From positions 1 through 64,000 of the forward strand of contig NZ_JAUOPN010000012.1 in the NCBI RefSeq assembly GCF_030547005.1: a DNA stretch of 64,000 nucleotides. Reading direction: 5' to 3'. The DNA comes from Maribacter sp. 1_MG-2023 (GTDB taxonomy: Bacteria > Bacteroidota > Bacteroidia > Flavobacteriales > Flavobacteriaceae). How positions within the stretch are numbered: position 1 is the first letter of the stretch; each line of letters starts with the position of its first letter. This document shows positions 55,926-64,000 of this stretch, piece by piece. A program made the position numbers and the translations under genes. A model generated the notes under the pieces. The model was not told where the DNA came from. It did not search any database and saw only the letters and a program-made list of their open reading frames with translations.

Positions 55926-56266
55926 ATGTAAATGATTGGATTAGTTAATGTTATGATGCCAAACTTCGACCATTAAAATACGCAAGGTTGTTAATGAAAT
56001 AATAATTGAAGTTAAATTTTAGGTAATTATGTAGGAGGAATTCTGTAGGAATATTATTTACAGAAATTAACTTTTTTTAAGATTTAGTAGAAAGATTTAT
56101 AGACTACATTTGCCGCCTCAAAATTTTTATCAAGAATCTCAAAAAAAGGAGATAGCAACCTGCAATAACAAGCAAGGTGCTAAATAGATAAGCCATTAAT
56201 TGGAACAAATGTTAACACATGTGTCTACTTATTTACTACTATTTCCTTTATAGAACAAAGAAAGAA
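55926..56266. other. Intergenic promoter region of the antiporter gene
   Basis: This 340-bp gap holds a TACATTTG -7 box at 56105-56112, matching the TAnnTTTG consensus, about 155 bp before the antiporter ATG. I see no -33 element I trust. The leader is long for this lineage, and no structured RNA family is recognised. Confidence 0.5.
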
Positions 56267-57566
56267 ATGGCAAACACAAAAGACAGAACTCCCAAATTTT
56301 CAGCTTTAATACCCTTGTTCGTATTTGTATTTACGTTTTTAGGGGTAGGTATATATCAGAATGATTTCTATGCTTTACCAGCTCCTATTGCGGTAATAGT
56401 TGGTATAGTGGTCTCATTTATATTATTTAGGCAAACCATTACTTCTAAAATTAATACGCTACTGAAAGGTTGTGGAGATGATAAAATATTGACCATGTGT
56501 CTTATTTATTTGTTAGCTGGTGCTTTTGCGGCTATTACAAATGAAACAGGCAGTGTAAATGCTATTGTAAACCTTGGTTTAGATGTCATAGCCATTCAAT
56601 ACATTTATGTAGGCATCTTTATTATCGCTGGATTTTTATCGGTTTCTACAGGAACATCAGTTGGTGCAATTGTAGCATTGGCACCAATTGTAGTTGGATT
56701 TGAAGATGAAAGCAGCGCAGATTTGTCAATATTATGTGGTGCCCTATTACGGTAGTATGTTTGGCGATAATTTATCTGTTATCTCAGATACCACAATTGC
56801 CGCGACTCAGTCTTTGGGATGTAAAATGAGCCATAAATTTAAACAGAATATTAAAATAGCGGTACCTGCAGCGTTATTCACCATTGCCATTTTAGTATTT
56901 CAGGGATTGGGGTTGGAGTCCGTCGTAGCTGAAACCACGGTTTATAATTATTCCATTATAAAAATAATGCCATATGTATTGGTGATTATTCTTTCCATTG
57001 TGGGAGTCAATGTCTTTATAACCTTGTTGTTAGGTACAATTGCGGCAGGTGCATTAGGAATCGCTTACGGAGATTTCACATTAATAGAATCTTCTAAAAT
57101 CGCCTATACCGGATTTACCAATATGACCGAAATATTTCTTTTGTCATTATTGACAGGTGGCTTAGTTACTTTGGTAGAGAGAAATGGAGGTATCGAATTC
57201 ATATTGATCAATATTAAAAAACTCATTAAAAATAAGAAGTCTGCTCAGTTTGGTATTGCCACCTTGGTAAGTACCGTTAATATGGCGATTGCAAATAATA
57301 CGGTATCGATCATAATTGCTGGTCCTATTGCAAAAACGATAAATGACGAATACCATTTAGATAATAAAAAGACAGCTTCCATTTTAGACATATTTGCTTG
57401 TATTATTCAGGGACTATTACCTTACGGTGCTCAGGTTTTAATGATTTTAAGCTTCTCAAAAGAAAAAATCGATTATTTAGATTTGGTAAGTAATACGTGG
57501 TATTTGCTGCTTTTGTTCATTTATACGTTACTGTTTATTGGGTTAAAGTCCCAAAAAAATGATTGA
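56267..57566 (+). pseudogene. NhaC-family Na+/H+ antiporter, split by a frameshift
   Basis: Two overlapping frames together give one NhaC-type antiporter. Frame 1 (from the ATG at 56267) carries the first membrane helices and ends at a TAG at 56753-56755, after DLSILCGALLR. Frame 2 continues with YGSMFGDNLSVISDTT, the conserved NhaC motif, and runs to 57566. The switch occurs near 56742-56750. The alternative ATG of frame 1 at 56219 is less likely. The sequence at the break (CCCTATTACGG) is not a homopolymer. The shift is a real mutation, an assembly error or (less likely) a recoding site. If real, no full-length antiporter is made. Confidence 0.85.
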
Positions 57567-57870
57567 GCTTAAACAGAAACCGAATAATCAATTCCTAATA
57601 AACTACAATAAAGTGTACTATAACCTTCTTGTATTGCTTAATTAGTAATATAGAGGATAAAATCTAATATAAATTTTAAATAGAGTGTTAAACCATACCT
57701 ATAGATGTAAGAACTTTTACTAAAAAAGTAACTTTGATGAACTAATTTAAAAGATGCAATTTAAATCGTAACGATACTTTTAAAATAATTGTTTAAAACT
57801 ATGTTAATCAATATCTAACGTGGTTTAATTTTTACTTTAAAATCAATTTTAAATTTATAAATCATTTATT
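57567..57870. other. Intergenic region before the outer-membrane barrel gene
   Basis: This 304-bp AT-rich gap is presumably promoter DNA. I see no gene, repeat or strong hairpin. Confidence 0.4.
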
Positions 57871-58731
57871 ATGAAACACTTAGTAGCTGTTTGTGCAGCC
57901 GTTTTAATTAGTTCGGTATCTCATGGGCAATGGCAAGTGTCTGCCAGTTCTGGTTACGCAATAGGTAGTGCAACTATGAAATTAGGAGAACGAATCAACA
58001 CCTCTGAAACTGAGAATTCTTATGGTAGTTATGGTGAAGGTATTAATGTTCAATTAAGAGGAACATATTTCTTTGATGACTCTTTTGGGGTTGATTTAAG
58101 TTTAGGTTATTTACATGGAACAGATCAAGATGTATCTATTGTTGACTTACCAAGTACAGAGGTAAATGCGGTTGCAAGAGCGCGAGCTTTTGGCGCTTCT
58201 GCTTCTGTTGTATATAAGTTCACCAATAATATATATGGCCGTTTCGGAGCCCTATTAAAATTAGGTGGAAAAACTGAGGGAGTAATTTATCAGAAATCAG
58301 TTTTTTCTGAAGCTGAGGCAGAAGCTTTTGGTGTGCCTGTAGGATCATATTCTGAAACAAATTATACAGAGGATTTTCACGGACATTTTCCATTAGGTTT
58401 CGTAGGTGCACTTGGGTATAAGTATGACCTAGATTCTAATTTCAGCGTTTTTGCCGAAGTAGAGTATTACGGAATCAGTTTAAAGCGTAAAGATTCTGAA
58501 ATAGCCGAATTTAATACCGATGTTAAGCTACCTGATGGTACAGTTGCGGTTAGCGGATTGTATACTATTGACAATTTACCTGCGGGAGTAGATAAAAAGA
58601 CAACATATGTTGATAATTTGTCGAACACTAATACAGATACTTCTAAAGAATTATCTCAAAAAGTTCCGTATTCATCTTTCGGTATTAATTTTGGTATTAC
58701 GTACAAATTTGCACGTGTTATAAAAGAATAA
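57871..58731 (+). CDS. Outer-membrane beta-barrel protein
   Basis: The 286-aa protein has a cleavable signal peptide (residues about 1-20, ending SHGQ). The rest has alternating strands such as QLRGTYFFDDSFGVDLSLGY (twenty residues shown) and ends in a strand with the pattern FGINFGITYKFARV, typical of outer-membrane barrels read by BamA. It resembles the general OmpA/porin-like barrels common in this phylum. It is followed by a strong terminator. Confidence 0.85.
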   Translation: MKHLVAVCAAVLISSVSHGQWQVSASSGYAIGSATMKLGERINTSETENSYGSYGEGINVQLRGTYFFDDSFGVDLSLGYLHGTDQDVSIVDLPSTEVNAVARARAFGASASVVYKFTNNIYGRFGALLKLGGKTEGVIYQKSVFSEAEAEAFGVPVGSYSETNYTEDFHGHFPLGFVGALGYKYDLDSNFSVFAEVEYYGISLKRKDSEIAEFNTDVKLPDGTVAVSGLYTIDNLPAGVDKKTTYVDNLSNTNTDTSKELSQKVPYSSFGINFGITYKFARVIKE

Positions 58732-58762
58732 TTTTAAAGGTTTAGTCCGTTTACTAATAAAG

Positions 58763-58806
58763 AAAATCCCTATGAAACTTTTGGTTTTATAGGGATTATT
58801 TTATTC
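58763..58806 (+). terminator. Rho-independent terminator
   Basis: AATCCCTATGAAAC (58764-58777) pairs with GTTTTATAGGGATT (58784-58797) with one mismatch, and is followed by a T-rich run. It lies about 30 bp after the outer-membrane barrel gene. Confidence 0.85.
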
Positions 58807-58940
58807 TGGTTACAAAGGTTTTAAACTATCGATTGAAGAACTTCGGATAGTCAAAATCTAACTGTATAATTGAAAATAAGCAGTTTATACTCAAAAAAGG
58901 TTTAGTTAGTTTTCAAATATTAAAAACGTATCTTGTTAAC

Positions 58941-58958
58941 TATTATGCATGCATAATA
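58941..58958. promoter_or_regulatory. 18-bp palindrome before the dienoyl-CoA-reductase-like gene
   Basis: TATTATGCATGCATAATA is a perfect dyad, 27 bp upstream of the ATG at 58985. Its place fits an operator for a dimeric repressor. Confidence 0.55.
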
Positions 58959-58978
58959 AAAAATCAACTAAAAAGTAA

Positions 58979-61012
<2,034 letters not shown>

Positions 61013-61252
61013 TACTGTTTATGTATGCAAAGGCATTATTTAAAATGAATTATTCGCTTAGTGATAAAAACGCTCCGTATTCATAGGTAAATTTTAAAAT
61101 TTTATCGGTAGTATGGGGAATTTAAGTCTCCATCGATATAGGTCCCAACTAATTCAAGGATGTTATTTTCCTTAAAAATTAATCGACATCTTATTTATCA
61201 AAAAAGGTCTGTTTAACTATTCAAAACATTAGAACTTACATCTTCTCTTACT

Positions 61253-62038
61253 TCATTCAAGTAAAGCCAAAACCATTTGGGCTGAATTTACGGCAGCTAT
61301 TTCAACAAATTTATAATAATCTGTATGAGCGTTGGTATTTGCATTATCGCTACAGCTACGTATTACAATATAAGGTAGATCCAACATTGTGCAAATCTGA
61401 GCTACAGCCGCTCCTTCCATTTCAGTGGCAAGCGCATTAAAATTAGAGTATAAAGCTTTAGCCTTCATAGCATCGCTTACAAAAGTATCACCAGTAGCAA
61501 TAGTACCTACATAGAATTTAGGCACTCTACCTTTAAATGCTTTTAGTTGAATAGTATTGGAGACTATTTTACTAGTATTAAGTAATGTGCTATCTACAGA
61601 AAGAAATAAAGGATTTTTAGTATTCTTAATAAGATTTCGTGTTGGCCATGTTATAAATTTATCATCCTGTAATTGCCCAAAATCATATTGAACCAAACTA
61701 TCGGCAATAACAATATCACCTGGTTGTATATCTGGGTGCAATCCGCCTGCGACACCAGTAAAAATTAGCGCATTAAGTTTAAAATGTGTAGTAAGTATTG
61801 CAGTACTGTATGCCGCATTTACCTTTCCAATACCAGCCTTTAATAGAACAACTTCCTTATTTTTAAGTTTACCGGTATAGAATATAATTCCGTTTTTCTC
61901 TATTTCTTCTTTGTTTTCTAATTGCCCCTTTAGAAGTTCTATTTCCTCGTCCATCGCACCCATAATTGCAATACGTTGGGCTTTTACTCCGCATAAAGTA
62001 AATAGCATTAGAAAAATTAGATAGTGTCTTATAGCCAT
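61253..62038 (-). CDS. 5'-methylthioadenosine/S-adenosylhomocysteine nucleosidase with signal peptide
   Basis: The 261-aa protein is a nucleosidase of the MTAN/Pfs family: RIAIMGAMDEEIELL with the catalytic Glu at about 32, VAGGLHP, TEMEGAAVAQ with the ribose-binding Glu pair, and RSCSDNAN with the catalytic Asp (about 238). Unusually the domain is preceded by a hydrophobic leader (about residues 3-18, ending KAQ), so the enzyme should act outside the cytoplasm. Its 5' end overlaps the NCS2 permease gene by 10 bp, so the two are coupled. Released purine base could be taken up by that permease. Confidence 0.92.
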   Translation of the reverse strand: MAIRHYLIFLMLFTLCGVKAQRIAIMGAMDEEIELLKGQLENKEEIEKNGIIFYTGKLKNKEVVLLKAGIGKVNAAYSTAILTTHFKLNALIFTGVAGGLHPDIQPGDIVIADSLVQYDFGQLQDDKFITWPTRNLIKNTKNPLFLSVDSTLLNTSKIVSNTIQLKAFKGRVPKFYVGTIATGDTFVSDAMKAKALYSNFNALATEMEGAAVAQICTMLDLPYIVIRSCSDNANTNAHTDYYKFVEIAAVNSAQMVLALLE

Positions 62039-63333
62039 AGGTAAAGAATTGATAATGCATTTATAATTAATAACACTGGGTTTATTTTCGATTTTTTGCC
62101 AACAAAGAGCTTGAGTAAAGTATATATTAGAAAGCCAAAAATGATTCCTGTGGTTATGCTGTAGGTTAATGGCATTAGTATCATGGTAAAGAAAACCGGA
62201 ATAGCTTCATCTGCCGTATTCCAATCAATTTTGGTTAACGGTTTCATCATAAAAGAACCTACTAAAACCAATGCAATAGAACTGGCTATACTTGGAACTA
62301 TGGATAACAATGGAGAGAAGAATAGAAACGGTAAGAAAAGAATGCCAGCAGTAATTGCTGTAAGTCCCGTTTTACCACCTTCTCGAATACCAACAGCAGA
62401 TTCTATATATGCAGTACCTGAGCTCGTGCCTACCAAACCTGAAAATATGGTGGTAATCGCGTCAACCATTAAAGATTTTTTTAGATTTTTTGGGTTTCCG
62501 TCTTCATCTTTATAGCCAGATGCTTCTGATAAACCTACGAATGTAGAAAGACTATCGAATAAATCTGTAAATGCAAAAACAAAGATGACTGGTAAAAATG
62601 CATATTTAATAGATCCTAATAAGTCAGCTTTAAATAATAAGCTGAAGTCTGGCATCGAGAAAACTCCTGAGTAATTAACAATAGTAGGGATACCATAATT
62701 TACAATAGAGGCGTCTCCCCACAATCTACCAATTGGCCAGGCAAGAATAGTAGTTAATAGTATACCTATAATCATAGCTCCCGTAACCCTTTTAGCTATT
62801 AATATGGCAGTAATGAGTAGTCCTACTAAAAAAGTAAGACACATAGGCTCTTTAAGTGAACCCAGACCAACTAAGGTAGCTTTGTCATCAATAATAAAAC
62901 CTGCATTTTGGAAACCTATAAAAGAAATAAAAAGTCCAATACCGGCGGCAATAGCAAATCTTAGGGAGTGTGGTATGGCAAGTACAATTTTATCCCTGAC
63001 TTTAAGAACGCTTAATAATAGAAATAAAATACCTGCCCAGAATACGGCACCTAAGGCAGCTTGATAGCTCAAACCTAAGCCTAATACGGCGGTATAGGTA
63101 AAAAAAGCATTTAAACCCATTCCTGGTGCGATAATAAAGGGATTCTTTGCATATAACCCCATCATAATACTACCAAAGGCACAAACTAGAACCGTTGAGG
63201 TTACCGCTGCAGAAAAGGGCATACCGGAAGCAGAAAGAATTGATGGATTTACAATAATGATATAAAATGTTGCTAAAAATGAACTAATACCTGCTAGTAT
63301 TTCAGTTCGTATAAACTTACTTCTATCTTCCAT
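62029..63333 (-). CDS. NCS2-family purine permease
   Basis: The 434-aa protein has about 12 to 14 hydrophobic segments and the AzgA-like NCS2 pattern (FIIAPGMGLNAFFTYT near residue 70, GTSSGTAYIESAVGI near 310). AzgA-type members import adenine, guanine or hypoxanthine by proton symport. It is upstream of and overlaps the nucleosidase gene, whose product would be a purine base. The frame and length are normal. Confidence 0.93.
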   Translation of the reverse strand: MEDRSKFIRTEILAGISSFLATFYIIIVNPSILSASGMPFSAAVTSTVLVCAFGSIMMGLYAKNPFIIAPGMGLNAFFTYTAVLGLGLSYQAALGAVFWAGILFLLLSVLKVRDKIVLAIPHSLRFAIAAGIGLFISFIGFQNAGFIIDDKATLVGLGSLKEPMCLTFLVGLLITAILIAKRVTGAMIIGILLTTILAWPIGRLWGDASIVNYGIPTIVNYSGVFSMPDFSLLFKADLLGSIKYAFLPVIFVFAFTDLFDSLSTFVGLSEASGYKDEDGNPKNLKKSLMVDAITTIFSGLVGTSSGTAYIESAVGIREGGKTGLTAITAGILFLPFLFFSPLLSIVPSIASSIALVLVGSFMMKPLTKIDWNTADEAIPVFFTMILMPLTYSITTGIIFGFLIYTLLKLFVGKKSKINPVLLIINALSILYLWL

Positions 63334-63486
63334 GAAAATTAAAATAGTAAGAAAAGAAGCATTTTACACGTATCGTTGACGGAATCTTAGAACATTTTTC
63401 GAATCATCATTTATAACTATATATTTTAGGGATTAAAGCTATTAGTGAGTCAATAATTATTGATTTTAAAACGTACAACAGTCTAT

Positions 63487-64000
63487 TTAACCTATGTCAG
63501 CCTTAAACCAAATATCAAGAGATGTTTCTGCTGGTCTATCATTTTGCTGTGATGGTCCACCTTGAGATCCGCCGCGACCACCGCCGCCTTGACCTCCACC
63601 GGGACCGCCCTGGCCTCCTCTACCACCACCTCCACCGCCTTGACCACCACCGCCAAAACTGATGTTTGAATCTTTATCTTTAGATTCTTTTTCCCTTTTA
63701 GGTGTTACGATACCAATGGATAGTTTAGAGAAGTTAGCGTCGCTAATTTCCTGTTTAGGAATGATTAGTTCGTACTGAAGTTCTTTGCTATCTTCATTAT
63801 AATTATAAGTAATGGAAACCCCTAGTTTGTTTAAGTCTAAATGAAACTCTTGTACCAAATCTAGGTTGGTGAATTCAGCCTTTTTTGGCATTTCGGAGAC
63901 CAACTTAACTAAATCAGGCCCTCTTCTTTCATCTTGGTCTAGCTCCTCTCTATTAACATTTTCTCTATCGTTTCTATTTGGGCGTTCAGGAGGTGCAATG
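63487..64000 (-). CDS. Hypothetical protein with Gly-rich tail (partial, 5' end outside window)
   Basis: The frame is open to the window edge, so the start lies beyond 64000. The visible part is an acidic segment (RPNRNDRENV), a beta-rich domain (EFHLDLNKLGVSITYNYNED and YELIIPKQEIS), then a long Gly/Gln-rich tract (GGGGQGGGGGGRGG) and a short C-terminus ETSLDIWFKADIG. I recognise no family. Gly-rich tracts of this kind are common in flavobacterial surface and adhesive proteins, but none of the export signals can be seen because the N-terminus is missing. Confidence 0.65.
   Translation of the reverse strand, partial: IAPPERPNRNDRENVNREELDQDERRGPDLVKLVSEMPKKAEFTNLDLVQEFHLDLNKLGVSITYNYNEDSKELQYELIIPKQEISDANFSKLSIGIVTPKREKESKDKDSNISFGGGGQGGGGGGRGGQGGPGGGQGGGGRGGSQGGPSQQNDRPAETSLDIWFKADIG

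Overview
The window looks like a chromosomal stretch of a marine member of the Flavobacteriaceae (Bacteroidota). The DNA is AT-rich, promoter-like TAnnTTTG boxes precede several genes, and lineage-typical families are present (LytTR response regulator, TPR histidine kinase, a Lacal_2735-type small protein, DUF5995, DoxX proteins, many small AraC and LysR regulons). I saw no rRNA gene, tRNA gene or CRISPR array.

Positions 1 to about 39.8 kb read as a modular accessory region. From the left: a two-gene DDE transposase/AAA ATPase transposition module convergent with a zinc-ribbon protein (0.1-3.4 kb); an undescribed pair made of a 1206-aa transthyretin-like/coiled-coil protein and a 468-aa protein with a nuclease-like C-terminus (4.0-9.0 kb); a complete type I restriction-modification operon with embedded accessory genes, an HNH gene and an orphan half specificity subunit (10.3-19.3 kb); a redox/cupin/royal-jelly-protein cluster run by an AraC regulator (20.4-28.4 kb); a hydrolase/amidohydrolase cluster with a membrane AraC-type regulator (29.0-33.8 kb); and two unknown proteins next to a TPR histidine kinase/LytTR pair (34.1-39.1 kb). 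Copies or fragments of one non-coding repeat family, all in the same orientation, lie at nearly every boundary between these modules. The two best copies flank the restriction operon as direct repeats.

From about 39.9 kb the content is more housekeeping-like: a DUF1338 dioxygenase with a divergent LysR, hydrolases, a second copy of the NAD(P)-binding oxidoreductase seen at 29.9 kb, a TPP-riboswitch-led thiamine operon (thiS, two thiE-type genes, thiG, thiH, but no thiC), an amine-oxidase-type flavoprotein, DoxX proteins, a response regulator, a SPOR protein, a serine hydrolase, a frameshifted NhaC antiporter, an outer-membrane barrel, an Old Yellow/FadH-type reductase, and a purine pair in which a nucleosidase with a signal peptide overlaps an NCS2 purine permease.

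The best candidates for something undescribed are the pair at 4.0-9.0 kb, the repeat-delimited modular organisation of the island, the extra genes built into the restriction operon, and the apparently periplasmic nucleosidase coupled to a purine permease. All family calls rest on reading the protein sequences by eye; no database search was run.
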